Notes under the pieces: generated by a model | What the model was told of the DNA's origin: nothing | Seen by the model: the letters and a program-made list of their open reading frames with translations, nothing else | Databases searched by the model: none | Made by a program: the position numbers and the translations under genes | Shown: in pieces, positions 13,814-24,465 of the stretch | How positions within the stretch are numbered: position 1 is the first letter of the stretch | Layout: each line of letters starts with the position of its first letter | Source of the DNA: Megalopta genalis | Taxonomy: Eukaryota; Arthropoda; Insecta; Hymenoptera; Halictidae | Reading direction: 5' to 3' | DNA: 64,000 nucleotides | Assembly: GCF_051020955.1 (NCBI RefSeq) | Contig: NW_027476746.1 | Span: forward strand, 1-64,000

Positions 13814-14241
13814 TGTTGAATAAACGGCGAGGCGGCAAGACAATAACACGATCGACGTGCGTTGGCCCGACCGTCAAACGCTCGCCTCGGCCTAATTGTA
13901 TACGCGGCGTTTTTGCCTTAGGAGGCAATTACCGACCTTCGACGCCTGACGATGCTTCTCCTTGAACATCGGCCAGGTGTCTATATATACTGCCGCAAAT
14001 TTGATAACGGGGGATTCTTCAAGATATCGTTATCGTTTATAGTCAAGTTTAATTTAGTGCCCTTTGCGCCTATACGAAGCCGTGCTTCAATTTCATAGTT
14101 CTTTCGAAGCCGTGCTTCAAATCATACGTCGAACGGAGCCGTGCTCCAAAGATTGTAAACCAAAGGACTGTGGAGTCCGAATCATTAAATCGTGTCGTCT
14201 CCTCACGACTTCCGGCGGTTTAATTTTATGCCGTGCGCAAC
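13814..14241 (+). repeat. 3' LTR of BEL/Pao copy 1
   Basis: The LTR begins TGTTGAATAAACGGCGAGG and ends near GCCGTGCGCAAC. It contains TATATATAC-type promoter sequence near 13,981 and short GAAGCCGTGCTTCAA repeats in the U3/R part (about 14,075-14,150). It matches the reverse strand of 49,234-49,737 in the first ~180 bp and at the terminus, but is more diverged in the middle. The edges are inferred from that comparison. Confidence 0.7.
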
Positions 14242-14366
14242 GGTATTTATAGAAAGCATTGAAATATGTTTTGTTTTGAGATTAAATGAAAACTTTATTT
14301 GATTACGATTGATATGTTTTTATAATTTGATGTCTAAGAAAAGTAATTTCCATTATATATATATAT

Positions 14367-14512
14367 ACAGGGCGTTCCACAATTATTTTAACAGCCGAAA
14401 ATGAGGGATAGCTAAGGTCATTTGAAGTAACTTTTTCCTTTGCGAAAATACAATCCGTGGCTTTGTTTACGAGTTATTAACGAAAAACACTGACCAATGA
14501 GCGGTTCGACTT
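14367..14512 (+). repeat. Dispersed repeat starting ACAGGGCGTTCCAC
   Basis: This ~145-bp unit starts ACAGGGCGTTCCACAATT after a TA-rich run. It recurs in inverted orientation at 53,574-53,714, where it ends GTGGGACACCCTGTATA. The terminus resembles transposon ends common in insect genomes, but no coding sequence is attached and I cannot assign a superfamily. Confidence 0.6.
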
Positions 14513-14552
14513 ATCCCTCGAACACCGTGGCTTAGAACGTTATTAGTATACC

Positions 14553-14645
14553 TTTTTTTTATACGTGGGGGAAATCTGCTGGCCAGACACCTCCGCCCCG
14601 CCCGGAGGCTGGCGATTAACGGGGGAGCCTCGGGTACTCTTAAGG
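14553..14645 (-). mobile_element. R1-like non-LTR 3'-end fragment
   Basis: A T8 run (the reverse of a poly-A tail) is followed by ACGTGGGGGAAATCTGCTGG and a GC-rich stretch. This matches the 3' UTR of the R1-like elements at 41.09 and 43.90 kb. Only about 90 bp is present, as expected for a heavily 5'-truncated insertion on the minus strand. Confidence 0.7.
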
Positions 14646-14938
14646 GCCTGGGTCAGATCAGCCAGCACTCCGAGTTGATCGTCGCGCTACAGTTGTGCGA
14701 ACGGACATTAGCCAAACCAAAATAAAAACATTTTCGACCGTCAGGTGGCACAAGCATATGTTTCTGTTATCACGGGTGTCGGTAAAAATGTGACGTAAGA
14801 GAGAAAGAAAGCTGAAAGGGAAGGATAGCGACTAAACATGGTTGCCACATTTCATTCCTCGCCGCAATGTTGCCATGTCGTCAAAACCGTTTCACAAACT
14901 GAGTTTCATGAAACTGATTCCTGCTTCATGAGCCCGTT
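14646..14938. other. Stretch with no recognisable feature
   Basis: About 290 bp of mixed-composition sequence between the R1-like tail and the 249-bp tandem repeats. I see no long open frame, repeat or motif. Confidence 0.5.
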
Positions 14939-16100
14939 CTGCCGCGCGCGAGGTTACTTTACCAGGGGTAGGTGGCGTGCGGGGTAGTCGTGAGTGGCGC
15001 GGCAGTTGCAGCAAGAACGCTTGTCGAATACTGTAAATATCTCAACAATAATAAAGAAATGGTCATTTCTACAACCGAATCCCCCAACTTAGACTTTTCT
15101 GAATCGAAATATCCAACTCCCGAACTGCTCACTCGAATATTGGCACGTCCATCTTACTTGATACGAACAGTTGTCACGAAGATATTCTGCTGCGCGCTAG
15201 GTTACTTGACCAGGGGCAGGTGGCGTGCGGGGCAGTCGTGAGCGGAGCGGCAGTTCCAGCAAGAACGCTCGTCGAATATTGTAAATATCTCAACAATAAT
15301 AAAGAAATGGTCATTTCTACAACCGAAGCCCAACAGCTTAGACTTTTCTGAATCGAAATATCCAACTCCCAAATTGCTCACTGGAATATTGGCACGTCCA
15401 TCTTGGTTGATACGAACAGTTGTCACGAAGATATTCTGCCGCGCGCTAGGTTACTTGACCAGGGGCAGGTGGCGTGCGGAGCAGTCGTGAGCGGCGCGGC
15501 AGTTCCAGCAAGAACGCTCGTCGAATATTGTAAATATCTCAACAATAATAAAGAAATGGTCATTTCTACAACCGAAGCCCAACAGCTTAGACTTTTCTGA
15601 ATCGAAATATCCAACTCCCAAACTGCTCACTGGAATATTGGCACGTCCATCTTGGTTGATACGAACAGTTGTCACGAAGATATTCTGCCACGCGCTAGGT
15701 TTCTTGACCAGGGGAAGGTGGCGTGCGGGGCAGTCGTGAGCGGCGCGGCAGTTCCAGCAAGAACGCTCGTCGAATATTGTAAATATCTCAACAATAATAA
15801 AGAAATGGTCATTTCTACAACCGAAGCCCAACAGCTTAGACTTTTCTGAATCGAAATATCCAACTCCCAAACTGCTCACTGGAATATTTGCACGTCCATC
15901 TTGGTTGATACGAACAGTTGTCACGAAGATATTCTGCCGCGCGCTAGGTTACTAGACCAGGGGAAGGTGGCGTGCGGGGCAGTCGTGAGCGGCGCGGCAG
16001 TTCCAGCAAGAACGCTCGTCGAATATTGTAAATATCTGAACAATTATAAAAAAATGGTCCTTTCTACAACCGAAGCCCCTCAGCTTAGACTTTTCTGAAT
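14939..16100 (+). repeat. 249-bp tandem repeat, about 4.7 copies
   Basis: The unit runs from TCACGAAGATATTCTGCC through GTGGCGTGCGGGGCAGTCG and TCGAATATTGTAAATATC to GATACGAACAGTTG. Equivalent positions fall at 15,154 / 15,403 / 15,652 / 15,901, giving a constant 249-bp period. The first and last units are more diverged than the middle ones, as in arrays kept alike by unequal exchange. The same unit recurs in reverse orientation at 31,655-32,128. A single very diverged copy lies near 32,490-32,665. Confidence 0.92.
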
Positions 16101-16264
16101 CGTCGGACAGTGCTAGTGGGATTGGATGTGATATGTAGATAATGCGAAGTAAACAAATAATTTAAATGTAGTTCGTTTATTTAAAAAACTGATGGTGATG
16201 GAGCAATTCGTAAATAAAATGAACAACAGAAATGATAAAAACGATTCTTTTATTAATAAAAGTT

Positions 16265-16470
16265 CAAAACATATTTAGAACTCCCCCCTCCTCCCCCTCC
16301 TCTCCATCCTCTTCCTCCTCTTCCTCCTCTTCCTCTTCTTCTTCCCTTGCCCCTCTTCTGGGGGCCATAAATGGTTCATTTGAATAATTTTTTCAGCTCT
16401 CTCTGCAACGTATAAGTATATATTATTATTATTATTTGTTATTATATATATTACTATATTATATTATATA
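16265..16470 (-). pseudogene. RGG-protein gene remnant (last exon and preceding intron)
   Basis: On the minus strand this repeats the final exon of the three-exon RGG gene at 27,014-27,734. It includes the YGPQKRG codons and the Arg-Gly-rich tail, preceded by the same intron with its TTGCAG acceptor. A stop codon replaces the residue after KKLFK. It is joined directly to the C-terminal codons of a piggyBac transposase at about 16,475, so the junction is a rearrangement. This is a third, dead copy of the gene. Confidence 0.75.
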
Positions 16471-16474
16471 ATAT

Positions 16475-16708
16475 AAGATATTGTTTTACAAGATATCACA
16501 CCAAAACTAATTACAGAGTGTAATATTTATCAAAGTTTGTTGTTTTCAACGTATAAATAAGTAAACTAGTGAAATATTATTATTTTTATACATTTATTTG
16601 TTAATAAATATTTGTAAACTACTTCTAAAATATTTGCATAATTTGTCCGGAATCGTCTCGAGTTGCTGGTTTGCGCAAGCGAAAAAAGCCTCGAGTGCAA
16701 AGGGTTAA
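16475..16708 (+). mobile_element. piggyBac 3'-end fragment with intact terminal repeat
   Basis: The fragment starts in the last codons of a piggyBac transposase (CFTRYHTKTNYRV then stop at 16,481-16,522). It continues through the 3' UTR to a terminal repeat ending CTCGAGTGCAAAGGGTTAA, with the TTAA target at 16,705-16,708. It matches the reverse strand of 28,436-28,628, the 3' part of the larger piggyBac copy, which itself lacks this terminal repeat. The rest of this copy has been lost. Confidence 0.85.
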
Positions 16709-16817
16709 TATTACTTTCTTCTTCTACAACACACGCACACACATTTTAAAATCATTACATTTATTCTTAAATAAATACTATAACTTATAATCAGGTAATT
16801 CCTTTTTTCAAATATAA

Positions 16818-17030
16818 TATCGACCGTGGGCCCTTGTTCGTCTTTCGGCCGTCCGAGGAAATAACACCCGATACCATTTTCTTCGAAGCGCAGGGTACCA
16901 CCAAATGAAATAAACAAGATATGCCGAGACGTAAACTGTGTCCGCCTCGCTGTCACCCTGTGGTATCGAGTGTCATTTTCTCGGACGGCCGAACGACGAA
17001 CGATAAGGGCCCACGGTCGAGACCTCGATT
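16818..17030. repeat. Hairpin-forming inverted repeat
   Basis: CGACCGTGGGCCCTTGTTCG at about 16,820 is mirrored by CGATAAGGGCCCACGGTCG at about 17,010. The arms extend roughly 65 bp each (CGGCCGTCCGAGGAAATAAC against GTCATTTTCTCGGACGGCCG), with a loop of about 80 bp. No gene is associated. It may be a small foldback element or the end of a transposon. Confidence 0.7.
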
Positions 17031-17175
17031 TTTTGGCAGTGAAACGTCGACTGCCGAACGAACACGTCGAATAAACGATTATCCGCGAACGTGTCGTACA
17101 AACGATTATCTGCAAACGCGTCTCAGTCATCTTTCGTAATATCCACAAATGTTTCGGATTATCAGTGATTAATTA

Positions 17176-17286
17176 AGTGATCAGTGTTTGGTGACAGTGC
17201 AGTGAAAGATCAGCTGTACGTTGTACAAGGTCAGTGCCCTTCGACATCGTGAATTATAGCCAGCAAATGTATCCTCAACTAAATGG
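17176..17286 (+). promoter_or_regulatory. Recurring promoter / 5'-exon module, copy 1
   Basis: The module begins around TGATCAGTGTTTGGTGACAG, with an initiator-like TCAGTG, and runs about 110 bp. It ends in a strong splice donor, AAATGG|GTGAGTTTC at 17,286/17,287. Near-identical copies lie at 28,336-28,440 (reverse) and 53,047-53,157, with a diverged one at 58,764-58,938. Here a short ATG frame (codons for Tyr-Pro-Gln-Leu-Asn) precedes the donor. No matching acceptor was identified. Confidence 0.55.
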
Positions 17287-17439
17287 GTGAGTTTCTTACT
17301 GATAATATTTTTCATATCTCTCTAATAAACAAATGCTTTACGTCCCTTAACGCGATTAATTATTATTAAATCAGCTTTGAAAATCATTCGATGAATTCTG
17401 TTTGTACATGGAATTATTCAAGTTAAAAAGATAATTAAA

Positions 17440-17900
17440 AGATAATTAAAAACACTAACTTTATTTTAATTAACCCTGATACAAAAAGTATAAAAATCAC
17501 TTTTACTTATATTAATATTACTTTCTTCTTCTACAACACACGCAAATAAATACTATAATTTATAATCAGGTAATCAGGTTTCAATTATATTAAATTAAGA
17601 GAGAAATCAATAATATTTATAATTCGTACAAATAATAAAATTTTCCTTATTCAGAATCCTTTCAATGTAAATGAAACACTTATTGTTAAACTAAAATTTT
17701 AATGAAAACAGACTTATTCCATTTATAACGAAAGTGACGGGCAACAGCCCCCAAAAATTACTTAATACCAAATCAGTCTTTAAAAATTTAAAAATTCTTA
17801 AAATTAACGAATAACAGTAGTTTAACCGTTGGTGCTGGCACTAAATTTCCATTATTTAATTTAAATTTTTTATTCAAACTTTCATTTAATAAAAATTAAC
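17440..17900 (-). repeat. AT-rich long-inverted-repeat block, copy 1
   Basis: One of four related blocks of roughly 460-550 bp. Landmarks are AACACTAACTTTATTTTAATT, CTTTCTTCTTCTACAACACACGC and CCGTTGGTGCTGGCAC. Copies 1 and 3 (23,740-24,290) run one way; copies 2 (21,930-22,450) and 4 (27,735-28,190) run the other. The blocks flank the transposase and RGG genes, as long terminal inverted repeats of a DNA transposon would. Confidence 0.8.
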
Positions 17901-17904
17901 GATA

Positions 17905-18450
17905 TATTTGGCGCTCCCTCCTCTCCCTCCTCTTCCTCCTCTTCCTCCTCTTCCTCCCCTTCCTCCTCTTCCTCCTCTTCCTCCTCTTCCTCTTCTTTTT
18001 TCATTGCCCCTCTTCTGGGGGCCATAAACAGTTCTTTTAAAAAGTTTTTTCAGCTCTCTCTGCAACGTATAAGTATATATTATTATTATTATTTGTTATT
18101 ATACATATATTACTATATTAAATTATATATAAAAGTATTTTTCATTTACTTACATTAGCAGCCACTAGGTTCGCCAGGTTAGGCCTAGCTGTCCTCCGAG
18201 CCAGCTGGCCTAATATATTTCGCCACTGCGACTGTAACATAACAGCAGAATTAGAAGTATATATATTATGAATATGCATTTCATCGTACATATATATTGC
18301 ATATACTCACAGTTTTCCTGGCGTTGAATGCCAGGGCGATTTCTTTCCTTCTGGCCAGAACATTGTCGGTCGTTCCCTCAACCGCATTGGCGCTGTCAAT
18401 GGTAGCATCGCAAGCACACCTCACTGCCGATCCGCGTGAACATCATCTGC
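17905..18450 (-). pseudogene. RGG-protein gene, left-arm copy (partial)
   Basis: On the minus strand, 18,265-17,905 carries the same second and third exons, splice sites and introns as the intact gene at 27,014-27,734, including the RGG tail. Upstream (18,312-18,440) lies a diverged first exon ending DNVLARRKEIALAFNARKT before a GTGAGT donor, comparable to the ILERHREIAAAYESGRA end of the intact first exon. The frame cannot be followed back to a start because an in-frame stop lies near 18,445. The Ala-rich repeats of the intact copy are absent. This is probably a dead or alternative copy. Confidence 0.7.
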
Positions 18451-18464
18451 AACATGCAAGGAAA

Positions 18465-19055
18465 AATTCGCACACGAAGTGTGCAACCCGACATTGCGTG
18501 GGTACGCTCGAGCGAATCTAATGACTCGCGAGCTAAGATCTTTTTAAATTTTCCTTCGCTGAAAGAATCAGCGAAGGCGCACACTAAGTGTGCGACCCGA
18601 CATTGCGTGGGTACGCTCGAGCGAATCTAATGACTCGCGAGCTAAGATATTTTTAAATTTTCCTTCGCTGAAATAATCAGCGAAGGCGCACACTAAGTGT
18701 GCGACCCGACGTTGCGTGGGTACGCTCGAGCGAATCTAATGACTCGCGAGCTAAGATCTTTTTAAAATTTCCTTCGCTGAAAGAATCAGCGAAGGCGCAC
18801 ACTAAGTGTGCGACCCGACATTGCGTGGGTACGCTCGAGTGAATCTAATGACTCGCGAGCTGAGATCGTTTTAAATTTTCCTTCGCTGAAATAATCAGCG
18901 AAGGCGCACACTAAGTGTGCGACCCGACATTGCGTGGGTACGCTCGAGCAAATCTAATAACTCACGAGCTAAGATCTTTTTAAAATTTGCTTCGCTGAAA
19001 TAATCAGCGAAGGCGTACACTAAGTGTGCGACCCTACATTGCGTGGGTTCGCTTG
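18465..19055. repeat. 109-bp tandem repeat with internal dyads, about 5.5 copies
   Basis: The marker GCGTGGGTACGCTCGAG recurs at 18,496, 18,605, 18,714, 18,823, 18,932 and 19,041 (with substitutions in the last), an exact 109-bp period. Each unit holds three dyads: CGCACACTAAGTGTGCG, CTCGCGAG, and CTTCGCTGA...TCAGCGAAG around a 5-base loop. The array runs into the 3' end of the transposase frame. This position and symmetry fit subterminal protein-binding sites of the transposon (inference). Confidence 0.9.
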
Positions 19056-21489
19056 AGGTTTTTTAATTAGTTTCGTGCTAATCACAATTGGTTTTTTGTA
19101 CTCCGTTTCTGTGGCCTCTCGGATACTCATGTTCCTAATGTAGCGGCTGTCCAATATTTCGGGCAACATACAATGGACGTAGAATCGCGACAATTTCGAT
19201 TTCATTTCATTCTGCCAAAATGTGTCGTCTTTGCTTACTTTTATGGTTTTCATACCCTTTGGTGTCCACAAACAAAACAGACAATATTGTCGACCTGTTA
19301 TGTGCAGTTGTCCCTGCACTTGGTAAAAATAGTGATGGGTTCTGCGTAATGCAGTACCTGCATCATCTTCAAATATTCTTCGTACGGGTTGAATATTTTT
19401 TATCTCTTCTTCTGGCGAGAACTTTTCTGCCGTCTTCGGGCATTTAATTTCCACGTTACCATCGTCGTCAATTATGCCGTCCGGAGTTGCCCCCAGAAAT
19501 GGTATCTCTGCATCAATGAAGAGACCGCATTTGCGGATTTCCACATCTTCCTCCTTCGCAAGTTGTTCGCGGGCAATATTCTCACACTGCCGACCATATT
19601 CAATGGCAGGCAGATTCAATATGTTTGGATACAGCAGTGACTTTACCAAATTTCCACAGTTGGTTGTTTTCCTTCGCCGACACACTATGCCAAAGTTCGA
19701 CGCTGTAAGTAATTTGGATCGGTATGTATGCCACTCGTGGCTTTTATTTTGTTCTACCGTATCCCTCTCTATTTTCTTTCGATTCGTCTGCCAATCTTGC
19801 AGCATCTCCATGTGCCTTTCTTTTTCAAAGTTAAATAGATGTTGCTCCATATCCGGTTTCTCTGCGCTAACTCCATAATCCGGGTCCGTTGTTGAACAAA
19901 ACGGGTTTCTCACCTTCTTCGGAGACTTACTCGCCTTTTCCTTTCCTTTTTCATTACTGCCTTTCCTTCCTTCTTCCAATTCTTCTATCAATTTCGGCGG
20001 CTTCGCACCCTTGCCCTCTATTACCTTTGATATTAGTTTTTGCGTGTTGTGCTGTACAACAGCAGCTGCACATCTCGCAGAATATGACCCTCTCTGGCCC
20101 CAATTTATCCTTTCCCACAGGTATATTTTGCAATGATGGCATTGAGGTTCTCAACTGAACTGTTTGTAGTATTATATAATAAACTTTCAGCATGAGCCAT
20201 CAATGGACGGAAGATCTCATGCATCCGGTTATATATGCCGATTTTCTTGAGATGCGGTACCAAGTTGTCTTCTCCCGTGTTTGCTGGGCGGTCGCAGAAA
20301 TATCCTAGTCTTCGACACTCCTTGTGCTCTCCGAAAACGTGGCTAGGAATATTTAGTATATCCGTTTGCAAATTTTTTATTTTTTGGTGGGTCGGAAGAT
20401 TTTCTTTCGATCTGTAAACTGCAGCCTTCACAACACCCGTGCGCAGGGTGGTGCCAGGTGGAGTCTTCTTTACAACATCTTTCATCTTGTTGCAAAAATT
20501 GAGCAATAAATGGTTCGTGCACTCAATCTTTTTAACACGAACCATCTCTGCCTTGTATGGATCACAATCCAAAATCCTTTTATACACGCTGCTGTCGCCA
20601 TCGGCAATCAAGGTATTATATATCAGACCTCTTTTTTCTATGCTGGTCTGGAAACCCTCAGCAATTGCAGCACTCTCCATTCTCGTGGACGTCTGATTTC
20701 GTCCCCAGTTCTTGAAGCATCTATGTTCTCTGGGGCTTTCCTTCCTCTTCGAAGCGTTGTGGCAAATCAAACACACTTTATTTTTCACACTTGCAAATAA
20801 CACTTTTTTTGTGTGGTATCCCGCTATTGCACCAATACCGGACAAGGAGTCATACCTTCCAGTATGGTACGATCTCTTCATCCAGCTGCCGTCAGCCACG
20901 ACGGGGATGAAAGGGATACCGGAAACTGAAACGTCGCCTCTTCGGACGGCTAATTATTTCTCCTCTTCTACCGCTGCTAGCATTTCTGCTTCAGCAAGAC
21001 TTGACAATTCTTCAACAATGTCGTCATGACGTCTTCGATATTCCATCCTTGATATGTATGGAATGTTCATTGTTGCAAACATTTCTTTCATCTGTGAGTA
21101 ACCACCTCCAGAAGTGATTGTAGCGAGGGTCGCAGTATAATGCAAGTCCATTGTTTTGTTGTCTGCCGTTTGACTGTGCACTTCCGCTTCATATTAGCAC
21201 ATCTTGCATTTCAGAGTTATCGTTGCTCTGAATCCCGAGCGCTTCATCCCGATCACTTGCAAATGTTGCGTGGTGCATTCGAACGTTGCCGAGTGGTACC
21301 CTATCAGTAGTACCTGCTCTACCACGAACCGGAAGTCCGTAATGGTTAATCCTTCCTCGATGCTTGACTGTGCACGTGATTGCTCTTGCGTTTCTGCCTC
21401 AATGATGAAATGGGGCATTTCTTGACTGACTTCCGCTGCTTCGATCTTCTCGGTGCGCATCTTCCTTGCGGCTGCAGCTTGTTGACTTC
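19020..21489 (-). pseudogene. Mutator-like transposase with C-terminal YqaJ-type nuclease
   Basis: Read on the minus strand from a splice acceptor at about 21,490 (TTTATAG). The central part has transposase motifs: VADGSWMKRSY (first acid), IADGDSSVYK (second acid), a CTNH cysteine/histidine pair and SSVENLNAII (candidate acidic Glu). The last ~320 residues form a YqaJ-type exonuclease of the PD-(D/E)XK class (GATPDGIIDDD...VEIKCP, then YQVQGQLHITGRQY). Three lesions are visible: stops at 21,194-21,196 and 20,954-20,956, and a frameshift near 20,105-20,110. The nuclease part (19,991-19,060) is open. The frame then runs into the 109-bp repeats. An upstream first exon is expected but not found. 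The fusion type is familiar from insect genomes; the superfamily name is my best judgement. Confidence 0.85.
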
Positions 21490-21529
21490 TATAAATGCAA
21501 AATATACAAACGTGTTTAATAAAAAATAA

Positions 21530-22690
21530 AGGTTTTTCAAATGAGTACTGTACCGTTCGATCTAAATAAATTGATATTATTAATTAAATAATGTGAGCCA
21601 GTCACTGTGCCGTTCCAACCATTTCGAATCATAACCTGCAGTAAGCCGTTCAATCTTTCCATTTTAATTAAACACTTGCAAATGATAACGATGACAATAC
21701 AAGTAGCAACGATTTGTTGCATAGCAATTGAATTATATTGAACTGTTAATTATGAATTAATTTGCTTTGTTGGAGTGAGAATATATATATATTATTTTAA
21801 TAGCGGCTAAAAAATTGGCTGCAAAATATTTTTCATACATACCATTTATGAATTCATCTAAAAATTTAAATAGTTTTCATGCGAGTGAAAAGTAGAGATT
21901 AATTTTTAATATTGCATGAAAGTTTGGATAAGAAATTTAAATTAAATAATGGTAAATTCAGTGGGCCAGCACCAACGGTTGAACTGCTGTTGTTCGTTAA
22001 TTTTAAGAATTTGTAGGGGCTGCAGTTATCTCGATGGTAAATTTTAATAATTATCTAGGTTGAATAAATTTATGCGAACCGTACAAATTGCTCGTCACTT
22101 TCATTATAAATGGAATAAGTCGTAACGTTGTAAAAGTATGGGACAATGTTTTCATTAAAATTTTAGTTTAACAATAAGTGTTTCATTTACATTGAAAGGA
22201 TTCTGAATGAGGAAAATTTTATTATTTGCACAAATTATAAATATTATTGATTTCTTAATTTAATATATTTGAAAAAAGGAATTACATGATTATAAGTTAT
22301 AGTATTTATTTACGAATAAATTTAATGATTTTAAAATGTTTGTGCGTGTGTTGTAGAAGAAGAAAGTAATATTAGTATAAGTAAAAGTGATTTTTTCGTA
22401 CTTTTTGTATCAGGGTTAATTACAATAAAGTTAGTGATTTTAATTATCTCGAAAGTAAAAGAGTTAATTTAATATTTCTGTTATATATCATAATAATTAT
22501 TGTTGAAATTTTAGCCTCGGACAAAAATTCATCTATAGTTTACTTAGGACTGAGATTCGAAAATATCGGTTTACATTTCGCCGGTTCCGTCAGCGGGCAA
22601 CGACGGTGATGTAAACTGTATATAGTAGATACCGCGATACATCATCACCGGTACCATTAGATATACATCGTACCCTGACTCTTTGGGGGC
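21530..22690 (+). repeat. Inner arm of the palindrome, left
   Basis: This 1.16-kb segment is the reverse complement of 23,330-24,465 plus 24,886-25,085. Markers include GAGTACTGTACCGTTCGATC at 21,542, the AT-rich block at 21,930-22,450, and CGGTTCCGTCAGCGGGCAACG at 22,581. The right arm carries about 420 bp of extra sequence. Sequence identity looks high near the centre and falls outward. Confidence 0.88.
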
Positions 22691-23329
22691 TGCAGTAATC
22701 TGGTCTGCCCCGAGGCCCGCGATTCTCTAAAGGAAAAACAAACTGATCTGTGGAAAACCACGCGACAGTCCTCGGCCACTTACCCGGCAATATATATATA
22801 TTTTGTCTGCGATCCAGGAAACCAAACACTATTGGGGCCTCGAGTGCCTGGTCGTGTGTATATCGTCAGTCGAAGGCGCGACACAATCGCCGCTCGCACA
22901 TAATTTACGACAAACGCACAACTGTTTCTTTCTCTTAGTACGACATTGACAGTATGCATCGTTAGCCCGTCGACCGGATTTATGGCCATAAAAAACGAAT
23001 TACGGTTTTCCTCAATTCATGCGACTGTCCACCGTGGATCCTATCGGCAGACCAGACCACCCGCGGGCCACGTGAAAATACTGGAAATGCGGTCTAATTA
23101 TCATAATACAAAATATTTAATTTTATTGATTAAAACTACTGAAAATTTAAATATTCTAATTTTAAAAGTCCAATTTTAAATTAGTATTACATTAAATTTA
23201 TCCAGTCAAGTTAAATTATATTACAACAAAGTAATAAAATTGTTATGAAATACAAATAATTTAATTTTACTGATTAATAGTAATAAAAATTTAAATCTTC
23301 GCGTTTCACATTGTATACGTGACGCTGGG
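22691..23329. other. Palindrome spacer (loop)
   Basis: About 640 bp of non-repeated sequence separates the two arms. It includes an (AT)n run near 22,790 and a moderately GC-rich part (22,700-23,090). Short open frames exist on both strands but none has recognisable motifs. It may be the original junction between two head-to-head insertions. Confidence 0.55.
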
Positions 23330-24465
23330 ACCCCCAAACAGTCAGGGCACGATGTATATCTAATGGTACCGGTGATGATGTATCGCGGTATCTATTATAT
23401 ACAGTTTACATCACCGTCGTTGCCCGCTGACGGAACCGGCGAAAATGTAAACCGATATCGTAGTATCTTAGTACTAAATAAACTATAGATGAATTTTTGT
23501 CCGAGGCTAAAATTTCAACACTAACCAATTCAATTTGATGTAGGATAAATGAATAAATATATTTAAAAGTATGAAATAATAATGTCCGTAAAAAAGAAAA
23601 GAAAAAAAAAAGATTCCAATAAAAAATGTAACAACTAACAATGCCAAAGTTAGGATTTTCTTCCAACATAAACTCATCAATTCATTATTAATAACTATTA
23701 TGATACATAACAGAAATATTAAATTAACTCTTTTACTTTCGCGATAATTAAAAACACTAACTTTATTTTAATTAACCCTGATACAAAAAGTACGAAAAAA
23801 ATCACTTTTACTTATACTAATATTACTTTCTTCTTCTACAACACACGCACACACATTTTAAAATCATTAAATTTATTCGTAAATAAATACTATAACTTAT
23901 AATCATGTAATTCCTTTTTTCAAATATATTAAATTAAGAAATCAATAATATTTATAATTTGTGCAAATAATAAAATTTTCCTCATTCAGAATCTTTTCAA
24001 TGTAAATGAAACACTTATTGTTAAACTAAAATTTTAATGAAAACATTGTCCCATACTTTTACAACGTTACGACTTATTCCATTTATAATGAAAGTGACGG
24101 GCAATTTGTACGGTTCGCATAAATTTATTCAACCCAGATAATTATTAAAATTTACCATCGAGATAACTGCAGCCCCTAAAAATTCTTAAAATTACGAACA
24201 ACAGCAGTTCAACCGTTGGTGCTGGCGCACTGAATTTACCATTATTTAATTTAAATTTCTTATTCAAACTTTCATGTAATATTAAAAATTAATCTCTACT
24301 TTTCACTCGTATGAAAACTATTTAAATTTTTAGATGAATTCATAAATTGTATGTATGAAAAATATTTTGTAGCCAATTTTTTAGTCGCAATTAAAATAAT
24401 ATATATATATTCTCACTCCAACAAAGCAAATTAATTCATATAATTAACAGTTCAATATAATTCAA

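Larger units (their letters stand above)
10891..14241 (+). mobile_element. BEL/Pao LTR retrotransposon, internally deleted copy 1
   Basis: This GC-rich element begins in the middle of the Pao-type protease domain and continues through RNase H, integrase and the C-terminal DUF5641-like domain into a 3' LTR. The 5' LTR, gag, most of the protease and the reverse transcriptase core are missing. The left edge abuts the satellite without a visible target-site duplication. A second copy on the opposite strand at 49.2-52.2 kb shares the LTR and protease sequence, which confirms the family and the domain order. Confidence 0.9.
14939..22690 (+). repeat. Left arm of a giant imperfect palindrome
   Basis: Read outward from about 22,690, this arm has the same ordered blocks as 23,330-32,128 read on the other strand. 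The order is: AT-rich block, 190-bp block, transposon genes, RGG exons, second AT-rich block, the 5'-exon module, piggyBac 3' end, a ~95-bp block (16,165-16,258 against 30,660-30,760), then 249-bp repeats. Private to this arm are the YqaJ/Mutator transposase with its 109-bp repeats and a third RGG-exon remnant at 16,265-16,470. Confidence 0.8.

Noticed and set aside
18465..19055. CRISPR array or tRNA-like elements, because of regular spacing and palindromes
   Set aside because: The full 109-bp unit is repeated with no unique spacer, and the dyads do not fold into a cloverleaf.
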